A DNA stretch of 64,000 nt. Source: Martelella sp. NC20. Lineage in GTDB: Bacteria > Pseudomonadota > Alphaproteobacteria > Rhizobiales > Rhizobiaceae. The notes under the pieces are model-generated. The model saw nothing but the letters and a program-made list of their open reading frames with translations, was not told where the DNA came from and searched no databases. The translations under genes and the position numbers were made by a program. Where the stretch lies: the NCBI RefSeq assembly GCF_013459645.1, contig NZ_CP054862.1, positions 186,001 through 250,000 of the forward strand, in the 5' to 3' direction. Position 1 is the first letter of the stretch, and the number at the start of each line of letters is the position of its first letter. This document shows, one piece after another, positions 27,017 through 34,338 of the stretch.

Positions 27017-27811
27017 ATGCCATATCACCTGCCCGGCCGGCAATGGCCTGAAGCCTTCCATTTCAGCACAGCGTTTCCACGCTTCGCTTATTGTTCCCAC
27101 ATCCCGCAAAATCCTCAATCCGGGCCCGATGGCGGCAAACTTCTAGTCGCTATACACGGATCGGGACGCGATGCCATGGCTTATCGGAATGCTTTGATCG
27201 ATTTCTCAGAAGCCACCGGTTGCGTTATTCTGGCACCGCTATTCCCTACATCCCCCTATGGTGACGGCAATGCTGATGGTTACAAATATCTGGTTGAACA
27301 GGACATCCGCTACGATCTGATTTTACTGGCGATGGTCGCAGAATTGGAAACCGCAACCGGACTGTGCTTTGATAAATTTGGGCTTTTCGGCTTCTCGGGC
27401 GGCGGGCATTTCGCCCATCGCTTTCTTTATGTACACCCCGAGAGCCTGAGCGCTGTCAGCATTGGCGCGCCGGGCGGCATCACCCCGCTCGATCCGTCAC
27501 AACTCTGCTGGACCGGCACCGCCGATCTTCCCGAGATATTCGGCAAACCATTTGACGAAGAAGCGCTCAAGTCCATCCCCATTCAACTGGTGGTTGGCAG
27601 CAACGATTCCGTACGGTTCGCATCCTCAACAACCGCCAGCCTGTCACTTATCAAGGGGCGCAACCGGATCGAACGCATTGGCGAACTTCACGATAACTAT
27701 CTTAAGGCCGGACTGTCCGTCCGGCTGGATATTGTTCCCGACTGCGGCCATGAAGCAATGAAAATCATCCCGACAGTTGTTGGATTTATGAATGGCCATT
27801 TCGTAAAATAG
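27017..27811 (+). CDS. Alpha/beta-hydrolase (esterase-like)
   Basis: Serine hydrolase of 264 residues. The nucleophile elbow is GFSGGG near residue 133, an acidic residue is available in VVGSNDSVRF, and the catalytic histidine is in PDCGHEAMKII near the C-terminus. An HGSGRD segment near residue 50 would form the oxyanion hole. There is no signal peptide, so it is likely cytoplasmic. The start is the ATG before PYHLPGRQWPE; an upstream in-frame start would lie in the stem-loop. It follows the binding-protein gene in the AtuA island and may cleave an ester or lactone of the imported compound. Confidence 0.85.
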   Translation: MPYHLPGRQWPEAFHFSTAFPRFAYCSHIPQNPQSGPDGGKLLVAIHGSGRDAMAYRNALIDFSEATGCVILAPLFPTSPYGDGNADGYKYLVEQDIRYDLILLAMVAELETATGLCFDKFGLFGFSGGGHFAHRFLYVHPESLSAVSIGAPGGITPLDPSQLCWTGTADLPEIFGKPFDEEALKSIPIQLVVGSNDSVRFASSTTASLSLIKGRNRIERIGELHDNYLKAGLSVRLDIVPDCGHEAMKIIPTVVGFMNGHFVK

Positions 27812-27877
27812 AGCGTTTTCCCGAGCCTTCCGGGTCATATCCGCACGATCTGACCCGGAAGGGTCGGAAAACGCTCT
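27810..27877. repeat. Long intergenic palindrome (rhizobial-type), possible terminator
   Basis: AGAGCGTTTTCC...CCTTCCGGGTCA pairs with TGACCCGGAAGG...GGAAAACGCTCT over about 27 bases with two small mismatched spots and a 13-base loop. It overlaps the stop of the hydrolase gene. Elements beginning GAGCGTTTTCC and ending in its complement are, from memory, frequent between genes in rhizobial genomes. It can act as a bidirectional terminator. Confidence 0.7.
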
Positions 27878-27935
27878 AAGCCAAAGTCAAGCAGAAATTC
27901 CACTTATCAAGGCTGTGCAGTTTTCCCGAGCCACT

Positions 27936-28745
27936 TCAATCATCGAGAGCCTTGTCACTGCGAAGGTGCAAGGACCATCTACGGAGGATGGTGCCCCGTA
28001 TTGCCTTGAGCGCCGTCGAACTGGCCGCAGGACTGAATGCAACACCCATGCCCCCGGCCCTCTTGCTCACCAGACCCGGCCGGAAAGTGTTGCCGAGAAA
28101 GTCGAACTTGTAGAGCGGGTGAGGACCTCGTCGACTTTCATCCTTGCAGTAGACGATTTTGGTCTTCTCAGGATGAAGCGTCAGCCCACAGTCAGTACAA
28201 CGAGCCTCCAAAGCTTCCTGAAGCGCCATCGCTTGCCTCTCACTTCTACAGTGACAGATCGCGTCATCAGCATAGCGCTCAAACGGAATGTCCGGGAAAT
28301 TCCGACACATCCACATGTCAAACGCATAGTGAAGAAAGAGGTTTGCCAAGAGGGGGCTGATCACCCCGCCTTGTGGCGTTCCTCGTTCTCTGGCGACGAG
28401 ACTTCCGTCCGGCATCTGCACTGGCGCCTCTAGTGGTTCGATTCCAACATTTGGTTCCCCTCGCTGCGACCTCATCAGCAAATGTTGGAATCATGGGAAC
28501 CACTAGCAAATATATATTTTCTAGTGGAATTTTAGAATTTGACATTTGATGTACGAGGTCGCTGAAACGGGACTCAAATGTCAAATTCACTCCACTAGCC
28601 ATCGTTCGATGTATAAAAGCACCCACGCGCAATCGGTGTGCTTGCGCACAGCCCGCATCAGCAGGTCCGGTTCGATGCTATCGAAGAAAGCCTTGATATC
28701 GAGATCAAGAACCCAATCGTAACGCCAGCATCGCTGCCGTGCCAC
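27936..28745 (-). pseudogene. Group II intron reverse transcriptase/maturase remnant, interrupted
   Basis: Two parts of one reverse transcriptase. The upstream part (28745-28599) reads RQRCWRYDWVLDLDIKAFF...IERWL. The downstream part (28433-27936) reads EAPVQMPDGSLVARERGTPQ, then GGVISPLLANLFLHYAFDM, the catalytic YADDAICHC motif and the thumb start LHPEKTKIVYCKD, and stops after LHLRSDKALDD. The two are separated by a 165-bp insertion; removing it restores RWLEAPVQ in frame. The N-terminus, most of the maturase X domain and any endonuclease domain are missing, as are recognisable intron RNA ends. It marks the right edge of the AtuA island. Confidence 0.85.
28430..28598. mobile_element. CTAG-bounded double-palindrome insertion (MITE/REP-like)
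   Basis: Two imperfect palindromes of 77 bp (28430-28506) and 78 bp (28521-28598) separated by 14 A/T-rich bases. Each begins CTAGTGG and ends CCACTAG or equivalent, and each has a second internal stem ending in ACATTTG/CAAATGT. Their loops are related but in opposite orientation (GAGGTCGC with GGGA nearby). The outer ends also form terminal inverted repeats (CTAGTGG...ACATTTG). The unit is inserted precisely at a CTAG in the reverse transcriptase gene, leaving one CTAG at each end. There is no coding capacity, so it would need a transposase in trans. Confidence 0.75.
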
Positions 28746-28767
28746 GCCGGCACGTCGAGTGCCGGCG
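28745..28767. repeat. 9-bp perfect inverted repeat at the sulfatase/reverse transcriptase junction
   Basis: CGCCGGCAC (28745-28753) and GTGCCGGCG (28759-28767) flank GTCGA. Sulfatase coding similarity ends on one side and reverse transcriptase similarity starts on the other, so the palindrome sits on the recombination junction. Confidence 0.6.
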
Positions 28768-29050
28768 GCGTTCAACAATGTCGGCGGCAGGTCGATCAGC
28801 GCGGCGGCGCGGGTGATTTCGCCTCTGCCATTCAGACCCGGTCCCGCAAGCAGCGGCGGCACCCTGATCGAGGCCTCGTGACAGGATCGCTTGTATTCCG
28901 CGTTGCGGGTCTTGAAGTGACAGCCGTGGTCGGATGTGAACAGGACGATCGTGTTGTCGAGTTCGCCGCGCGAAATCAGCGCGTCGATAATCCTGCCAAA
29001 GGCTTCGTCAAGACGCGCGATCATGCCCATATCAGGGGCATGATCGCGCG
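28768..29050 (-). pseudogene. Internal fragment of a sulfatase gene
   Basis: About 90 residues of an arylsulfatase/choline-sulfatase-type enzyme: MIARLDEAFGRIIDALISRG, NTIVLFTSDHGCHFKTRNAE, YKRSCHEASIRVPPLLAGPG and LIDLPPTLLNAAG. The metal-binding SDHG motif is present, but the N-terminal cysteine that becomes formylglycine and the C-terminal domain are gone. The fragment is bounded by the 9-bp inverted repeat on one side and by a perfect 15-bp inverted repeat on the other. Confidence 0.75.
29014..29050. repeat. 15-bp perfect inverted repeat at the edge of the sulfatase remnant
   Basis: CGCGCGATCATGCCC (29014-29028) is exactly mirrored by GGGCATGATCGCGCG (29036-29050) around ATATCAG. The left arm is genuine sulfatase coding sequence (GMIAR on the minus strand). 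The right arm is its inverted copy and leads into unrelated DNA, as expected for a fold-back or template-switch junction. Confidence 0.7.
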
Positions 29051-29395
29051 TTCGGAAATTATTCGAAACGGTGTTCGGCGAAGACATCGGCTGACGCTTC
29101 GCTGGGACTCGGAAAATTTTGGGAGAAGCGTTCGCAGGGTCGCCGTCGCCAGGTCCCGGAAACAGCTGACGTTTGCGGAAATGCGTCGCGCCAATTGGAT
29201 AGAGCCGCTCGATAGTGCGGCGTTGGTCGGCCGGTGCTCGGCTCGAGCAACGGCCACGGCATGGCGGTCGCTCACCGGTCGTGCGTTAACACTTGGCGTG
29301 CATCAAATATCCGTCGTGGTCTGATCTGAAGTGCAGATCCTTACATGTCAGTCTCGCGCAAAAAATACGCGATGTGCGTGTTCCGGTTTCGAAGA
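29051..29395. other. Unassigned region between the sulfatase remnant and the erythronate operon
   Basis: Several frames stay open for 60-95 codons on both strands, but none has a family signature, a convincing start or a plausible ribosome site. The GC content and lack of T-rich stretches suggest decayed coding DNA rather than a promoter region. It contains the downstream end of the leftward operon that stops at 29396; I saw no clear terminator. Confidence 0.4.
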
Positions 29396-29821
29396 TCAAT
29401 CGATGGCGGATGCCGTTGCCAGGGCGGCTGCGCCGATGCGGCCGATGTCGCCGTCCTCCTCGTCGCTTGCCCCCGAAACGCCGATGGCGCCGATGATCTC
29501 GGAACCGGAGCGAAGCAGCACGCCGCCGTCAAGCGGAACGCCGTTGGGTATGCAGAGCAAGGCATAGCGACCTTCACCCTCGACGACTTTCTGGAAATCG
29601 AGGGTGTCGCGCCTGAAGAGTACGGCAGTGCGCGCCTTCAGGGTTGCAATCTCGACGCTGCCGACCTGGGCATTGTCCTCGCGATGCAGCAGCACGAGAT
29701 GGCCGCCATCATCGACGATCGCGATCACCAGCCTGAGGCCTCGGCTCCGGGCCTCCGTGTCGCAGGCGGCGGCTATGGTTCTGGCGGCTTCAAGCGTGAG
29801 TGCGGTTTTCGTGGCGAGCAT
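29396..29821 (-). CDS. GlcG/HbpS-family protein
   Basis: Protein of 141 residues of the HbpS-like (GlcG, DUF336) family. Family features are LTLEAARTIAAACDTEARSR, VIAIVDDGGHLVLLHRED, the PNGVPLDGGVLL core and the C-terminal IIGAIGVSGAS. The start is the ATG at 29821, preceded by GGAGGAAAAGAA; the open frame extends further. Members often sit in glycolate and hydroxy-acid operons with no assigned reaction, and some bind haem. It lies 14 bases after otnI and is the last gene of the erythronate operon. Confidence 0.88.
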   Translation of the reverse strand: MLATKTALTLEAARTIAAACDTEARSRGLRLVIAIVDDGGHLVLLHREDNAQVGSVEIATLKARTAVLFRRDTLDFQKVVEGEGRYALLCIPNGVPLDGGVLLRSGSEIIGAIGVSGASDEEDGDIGRIGAAALATASAID

Positions 29822-29835
29822 TTCTTTTCCTCCAG

Positions 29836-30615
29836 TCAATAAAGCCGGGCTCCCAGGTCTTGCATCCAGTGCAGGCCCTCGTCCGTTCCGGCGCGGGGTT
29901 TGTATTCGCAACCGATCCAGCCGCGGTAGCCAAGGCGATCGAGTTCGCTGATGAGATTGCCATAGTGGACCTCGCCCTCATCGGGTTCGGCGCGGCTCGG
30001 GACGGCCGCGATCTGAACATGTGCGATGAGCGGCAGATGGGTTTTCAGCCGCGTGAAGATGTCGCCCTGCGCGACGCCGACATGATAGGCATCGAACATG
30101 ATCTTCACGTTCGGGGCGCCGATTTGCCGGATGATGTCCGCCTTTTCCTCGATTGTGGAGTAGAAATAGCCCGGCTTGTCTCTCTGGTTGATGCCCTCCA
30201 GAAGCAGCATCATGTCCGGTGCGCGGGCGGCGGCCTTCTTGACGTTCTCGACCAATACCGTCCGCGCCTTATCCTTCTGTGCCGGCTCGACCACGCCGGC
30301 CATGACATGGATCGCGGATGCCCCGGAAAGTCTTGCCCAGTCGAGCGCCTGTTCGAAATCGGCTTCGAACGCCTGCCGGCAATCGGCGAGCGCTGCCCGC
30401 CCGAACTCGCCCTTCCCGGCGTCGCCGGGCGGCGTGTTGATGCCAAGCAGCGTGAGACCGAGGGCCTGGCAGCGGTCGCGCACGTCCTGCGGCGGGATAT
30501 CATAGGGCCAGTGCAGTTCGACGGCGCGAAAACCCGCAGCGGCGGCGGCATCGATGCGTTCCAGCAGCGGACGGTCGGGCCAGAGAAAGCCGAGATTGGC
30601 GGAAAATCGGGGCAT
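29836..30615 (-). CDS. otnI: 2-oxo-tetronate isomerase (hydroxypyruvate isomerase family)
   Basis: TIM-barrel isomerase of 259 residues that interconverts 2-oxo-tetronate and 3-oxo-tetronate in the D-erythronate pathway; older annotation would call it hydroxypyruvate isomerase (Hyi). Family marks are MPRFSANLGFLW, the AVELHWPYD segment, MLLLEGIN with the metal-binding glutamate, MFDAYHV, AHVQIAAVPSRAEPDEGEV and GCEYKP with the second glutamate. It lies three bases after otnC and together with otnC, otnK and denD forms a complete pathway, which supports the Otn assignment over hydroxypyruvate isomerase. Confidence 0.9.
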   Translation of the reverse strand: MPRFSANLGFLWPDRPLLERIDAAAAAGFRAVELHWPYDIPPQDVRDRCQALGLTLLGINTPPGDAGKGEFGRAALADCRQAFEADFEQALDWARLSGASAIHVMAGVVEPAQKDKARTVLVENVKKAAARAPDMMLLLEGINQRDKPGYFYSTIEEKADIIRQIGAPNVKIMFDAYHVGVAQGDIFTRLKTHLPLIAHVQIAAVPSRAEPDEGEVHYGNLISELDRLGYRGWIGCEYKPRAGTDEGLHWMQDLGARLY

Positions 30616-30618
30616 GGG

Positions 30619-31251
30619 TCACCGCAGCCTGAATGTCGCGTTGAGATCGGCGATCGCCGAAGGCGCAAGATGCCTGACCGGCATTCCACGGGTGATGATC
30701 GCAAGCTTTGCCGCCTCTTCCAACTCCTCGATGGCGAAAACCGCTGCGTCGAGGCTCGCTCCGCAGACGATCGGCCCGTGGTTCTCGAGAAGTGCGGCGC
30801 TGTGGTCGGCGACGATTTCGGCAATCCGCGCCTTTACCTCCGCAGAACCCGGCCGCGTGTAGGGCACGACGGGCACGGTGCCCACGCGCATCACCACGTA
30901 AGGCGTGATCGGTGGGATGGCGTCGGCCGGATCCGTATCCGAAAGACAGGCAAGCGCGGTCGCGTAGGAGGAGTGCAGATGGACGACGGCGGCGCATGAA
31001 CGCCCCTGGTAGAAGGCGAAATGCAGCGGCAGTTCCTTCGTCGGCTTTTCGCCGGAAATATGGTTCCCGTCGATATCAAGCTTTGAAAGGCGATCGGCCT
31101 GAAGAAAGCCGAGGCACGAATTCGTCGGCGTGGCGATGTAGCCGCCGTCGATGCGCGCGGAAATATTGCCGGATGAACCGGCCGTCAAGCCTCGCTCGAA
31201 AAGCGAGCGGCCCCATTTCACGATGTCCGCGCGAACGTCTTCTTCGGTCAT
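30619..31251 (-). CDS. otnC: 3-oxo-tetronate 4-phosphate decarboxylase (class II aldolase fold)
   Basis: Class II aldolase/adducin-fold enzyme of 210 residues. In the Otn pathway it converts 3-oxo-tetronate 4-phosphate to dihydroxyacetone phosphate and CO2. Visible family features are GLTAGSSGNISARIDGGYIA near residue 20, the zinc-binding VHLHSSYATALACL and the later ALLENHGPIVCG with a third histidine. The ATG overlaps the end of otnK by four bases. Without the neighbours it could be read as an L-fuculose-phosphate-type aldolase, but the context argues for OtnC. Confidence 0.9.
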   Translation of the reverse strand: MTEEDVRADIVKWGRSLFERGLTAGSSGNISARIDGGYIATPTNSCLGFLQADRLSKLDIDGNHISGEKPTKELPLHFAFYQGRSCAAVVHLHSSYATALACLSDTDPADAIPPITPYVVMRVGTVPVVPYTRPGSAEVKARIAEIVADHSAALLENHGPIVCGASLDAAVFAIEELEEAAKLAIITRGMPVRHLAPSAIADLNATFRLR

Positions 31252-32510
31252 GGTCGTTCAAGCTCCTGCAGGGCTTTCGTGAAAAAGTCGGGACCGCCGA
31301 AATTGCCGCTCTTCAGCGCCAGGCCGAGCGGGCCGTTTCTCTCGCCAACGAGCATGGGCACGCCGGGATCGATTTCGCGGCCGACACGCATGCTGGCAAG
31401 GCCCAGAGCTTCCACCACCGCCCCCGATGTCTCTCCGCCGCCGACGACGATGCGGCGGATGCCGGCGTCAGCAAGGCTTCGGGCGAGTGCGGCGAAGAAG
31501 CTTTCGATGTGTCCCGCTATAGCCTCCCGTCCGAACCGCCGTTGCGCTTCGGCAACCGCGTCCGGCGCGGCGGTCGAGAACACGATCGGCGTGTTATCGC
31601 CCTGCTCGGCAACCCATGCGGAAACGCCCTCCGGCGAGATCTCGCCGCCTGCTAGCGCGCGGGGATCGACGGCCAGGGAAGGATTGGCAGTTGCATAGCG
31701 GGCGACCTGTTGCTGCGAATTGGTTGAGCAGGAACCGCACAACACGACGCCCGGACCGGTCACCGGGGGCAAAGTCTCCGCCGCGTCGGCGAGCTTTCCC
31801 CTGGCCCTGAAGTTTTGCGGAAGGCCCTGGGCAATGCCGGACGCGCCGGTGACAAGCCTGTGGCCGGCAACGGCAAGACCGATCGTGACGAGGTCGTCGT
31901 CGCTGATGGCGTCGGTGACGACAAGGCGCCGGCCCGCCTGTCTCTCGGCGGCGAATGCCGCAGCCAGCGAAGCGCTTCCGGCGCGCACCGTATCGAGGGC
32001 AATGCCGCCAACGGCGCCCCTGGTCTGGTATCCGAGCCAGCGACGGATATCGGGATCGGTCATCGGCGTCAGCGGGTGATGCTGCATGCCGCTTTCGCAA
32101 AGCAGGCGGTCTCCGACAAAAAGATGTCCCATGAAAACCCGCCGGCCGGTCGCCGGAAACGCCGGGCAGACGACGGCGACGTCGGTCTGCAGCAGGTCGA
32201 GCAGAGCTTCCGCCACCGGCCCGATATTGCCGTCCTGCGTGGAATCGAAGGTCGAGCAATATTTGAAGATGATCTGTTCGCAGCCCTGGTCGAGCAGCCA
32301 GCGCACGGTCGCGAGAGACTGCGATACCGCCTCTGAAACCGGCGCGGATCGGGTCTTCAGCGCGACGACGCCGGCCTCGCAGGCGGGCGCGTTGGAGGCG
32401 ATGCCGGAAAACTGCCCGGAAAATTGCAAGGTCGCCATGCCGCCCTTGGCAAGCGTGTTGGCGAGATCGCTCGCACCGGTAAAATCATCCGCGATGGCGC
32501 CGAGCAGCAT
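31248..32510 (-). CDS. otnK: 3-oxo-tetronate kinase (DUF1537 family)
   Basis: Four-carbon acid sugar kinase of 420 residues that phosphorylates 3-oxo-tetronate with ATP. The N-terminal substrate domain opens LLGAIADDFTGASDLANTLA, the hallmark of the family, and has FKYCSTFDSTQDGNIGPVAE. The C-terminal nucleotide-binding domain has VLCGSCSTNSQQQVARY and the glycine-rich IVVGGGETSGAVVEAL. It lies one base after denD and overlaps otnC, so the enzymes are made from one message in pathway order. Confidence 0.93.
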   Translation of the reverse strand: MLLGAIADDFTGASDLANTLAKGGMATLQFSGQFSGIASNAPACEAGVVALKTRSAPVSEAVSQSLATVRWLLDQGCEQIIFKYCSTFDSTQDGNIGPVAEALLDLLQTDVAVVCPAFPATGRRVFMGHLFVGDRLLCESGMQHHPLTPMTDPDIRRWLGYQTRGAVGGIALDTVRAGSASLAAAFAAERQAGRRLVVTDAISDDDLVTIGLAVAGHRLVTGASGIAQGLPQNFRARGKLADAAETLPPVTGPGVVLCGSCSTNSQQQVARYATANPSLAVDPRALAGGEISPEGVSAWVAEQGDNTPIVFSTAAPDAVAEAQRRFGREAIAGHIESFFAALARSLADAGIRRIVVGGGETSGAVVEALGLASMRVGREIDPGVPMLVGERNGPLGLALKSGNFGGPDFFTKALQELERP

Positions 32511-32511
32511 A

Positions 32512-33504
32512 TCAATGGTGCTCCGCTATCCGGCTTTCGAGTTCATCCTCGAGATGGACCCGAATGATTTCCTCGAACGATGCCTCGCCGCGGAAGCCGA
32601 GCGCCTCGGCGCGGCGGGCGTCGAAGCCCTGCGGCCAGCCGGAGATGATGGCCGCGATGTCCCTGTCGGGCTCGCGGCGGATCAGCCGGACCGCCTGTTC
32701 ACCGGCGACGCGGCGCAACGCCTCGATCTGATCGCCGACCGTTGCCGAAAGGCCCGGCATGGTCAGCGTGCGCAGCTGGCCGAGCGGGCGGGTATCGATT
32801 TCGGCCGCATGAAGCAGGAACCCGATCGCCGCGCGCGGACTTGCAAACCAGTGACGAACGGTCTCGCTCACGGGAAGGACCGCTTCCTCTCCGATCAGCG
32901 GCTCCCGCAGGATCGAGGAAAAGAACCCCGAGGCGGCCTTGTTGGGCTTGCCGGGCCGGATCGAAATGGTCGGCAACCGGATTCCGATGCCGTCGAAAAA
33001 GCCGTTGCGCGAATAGTCGGCGAGCAGCAGTTCGCAGATGGCCTTCTGCGTGCCGTAGCTTGTCAGCGGGGTCAGGCAATGGCTGTCGCCGATGACAGGG
33101 GGCAGCGGATTGCCGAAGACGACGATCGAAGAGGTGAAGACGACGCGCGGCATGTAGGGCCGTTCCCGGCCGACAAGCCGAATGGCCTCGAACAGGGCGC
33201 GCGTTCCGTCGAGATTGACGCGATAGCCTTTCTCGAAGTCGGCTTCCGCTTCGCCTGACACGATGGCTGCCAGGTGAAAGATGAGATCAGGCCGTTCAGC
33301 GATGAGGCTCTCAGCGGCGCCGGGCTGCGAAAGGTCCGTCGCCAGGGTCTCGATCTCCACGTCGAGATCGGGCGCTTCCGGCGCAATGATATCGGCGAGG
33401 ATCAGGTGGCGTATCGGCTGGCCGCGCACTTTCCCGGAGCGCATCAGAGCGTGTACCAGCTTGCGGCCGATCATTCCGGCCGCGCCGGTAATGAGGATTT
33501 TCAT
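32512..33504 (-). CDS. denD: D-erythronate dehydrogenase (extended SDR)
   Basis: NAD-dependent extended short-chain dehydrogenase of 330 residues that oxidises D-erythronate to 2-oxo-tetronate, the entry step of the pathway. The coenzyme motif is GAAGMIG near residues 7-13. The catalytic tyrosine and lysine are in SYGTQKAICELL, and the serine lies in FTSSIVVFG. Length and the C-terminal substrate domain (GIRLPTISIRPGKPNKAASG) match DenD proteins, which earlier were labelled NAD-dependent epimerases. It is the first enzyme gene, 12 bases after the regulator gene. Confidence 0.9.
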   Translation of the reverse strand: MKILITGAAGMIGRKLVHALMRSGKVRGQPIRHLILADIIAPEAPDLDVEIETLATDLSQPGAAESLIAERPDLIFHLAAIVSGEAEADFEKGYRVNLDGTRALFEAIRLVGRERPYMPRVVFTSSIVVFGNPLPPVIGDSHCLTPLTSYGTQKAICELLLADYSRNGFFDGIGIRLPTISIRPGKPNKAASGFFSSILREPLIGEEAVLPVSETVRHWFASPRAAIGFLLHAAEIDTRPLGQLRTLTMPGLSATVGDQIEALRRVAGEQAVRLIRREPDRDIAAIISGWPQGFDARRAEALGFRGEASFEEIIRVHLEDELESRIAEHH

Positions 33505-33516
33505 GCTGCCCGCTCC

Positions 33517-34305
33517 CTATTTTCCGTCGTTGGCGTGCGAAACCGCCGCGCCATTGGCGGGGCTGCCCGCCCGCGCGATGCCGCTTTCGTCGACGGCACG
33601 CGATGTGTCGTGAATGCGAAGTATGTGCTCGGAAAACGCCGCCGCCACCGCTTCGGGATTGTGCATCTTCAGCGCCCGCACGATGAAACGGTGATCTTCG
33701 AGGCTTTTCTCGATCGCGCCCGGCTGGCCCATGGCGATACGGCGGTGATCAAGCATATAGGTGTAGAGGTCGACCACAAAGTCGGCGAGCAGCCGGTTCG
33801 TTGACGCGTAGTAGATCGTCAGGTGGAATTCCCTGTCGCAGATCAGAAAGCGGACCGGATCGTTGATGGCCTGCTCCTGCGCTGCGATCGAGGACTCGAG
33901 GCGCTGGATATCCTCCGGCCCCAGGTGGCGCGCGGCGTCCGCGGCCACGGCCGTTTCGACCAATAGCCGCGCGGCGTGCACCGCTTCCAGGCTGTAGCCG
34001 TTGATCGAGGAGGGGTCGGTAACGCCGATACGTTGTGTGCTGACCTTGACGTCCACGCGCGCGACCCGTGTGCGCGCGCCCTGCGAGACCTGAACCACGC
34101 CCTGGCCGGCGAGCAACTGTATCGCGCCGCGCACCGTTTCCCGGCTGACCGCCAGCATCGTGGAAAGTTCCCGCTCGCTCGGCAACTCATCGCCGCGCTG
34201 CAATATGCCGGAGGCGATCATCGAGACGATCTTATCCCGGATCATTTCCTTGGCGGTCTGCTTGTGGATCACCTCATGGAGAGGCGATAGCGGAAGGTTG
34301 GTCAT
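33517..34305 (-). CDS. GntR/FadR-type regulator of the erythronate genes
   Basis: Transcription factor of 262 residues with a winged helix-turn-helix (DELPSERELSTMLAVSRETV, then GAIQLLAGQGVVQVSQGART) and a C-terminal FCD ligand domain with likely metal-binding histidines (DREFHLTIYY, EDHRFIVRALK, FSEHILRIHD). It heads the denD operon and faces the ribose-type importer, with an imperfect palindrome 15 bases upstream. It probably senses a tetronate or related acid and controls both transcripts. The tail beyond the FCD domain (about 20 residues) is unstructured in composition. Confidence 0.92.
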   Translation of the reverse strand: MTNLPLSPLHEVIHKQTAKEMIRDKIVSMIASGILQRGDELPSERELSTMLAVSRETVRGAIQLLAGQGVVQVSQGARTRVARVDVKVSTQRIGVTDPSSINGYSLEAVHAARLLVETAVAADAARHLGPEDIQRLESSIAAQEQAINDPVRFLICDREFHLTIYYASTNRLLADFVVDLYTYMLDHRRIAMGQPGAIEKSLEDHRFIVRALKMHNPEAVAAAFSEHILRIHDTSRAVDESGIARAGSPANGAAVSHANDGK

Positions 34306-34319
34306 TGATACCCCTAGAA

Positions 34320-34338
34320 TGGACTAGTTAATAGACCA
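34320..34338. promoter_or_regulatory. Probable FadR-type operator upstream of the regulator gene
   Basis: TGGACTAGTTAATAGACCA has seven-base arms with one mismatch (TGGACTA/TAGACCA) and resembles the TGGTC-N-GACCA sites of FadR-subfamily regulators. A direct repeat ACTAGTTAAT/ACCAGTTAAA overlaps it. It lies 14 bases before the regulator start, so autorepression is the simplest reading. Confidence 0.5.

Noticed and set aside
27915..28433. Plus-strand frame of 172 codons
   Set aside because: Antisense to the reverse transcriptase fragment with the YADD motif.
28430..28598. Calling the paired palindromes a CRISPR array or an integron site
   Set aside because: There are only two units, they are in opposite orientation and related through their loops, and the unit has insertion-type ends at CTAG with no spacers or cassette genes.
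28638..29324. Plus-strand frame of 228 codons
   Set aside because: It runs antisense through the reverse transcriptase and sulfatase remnants and into unassigned DNA, so it is a chance frame across rearrangement junctions.
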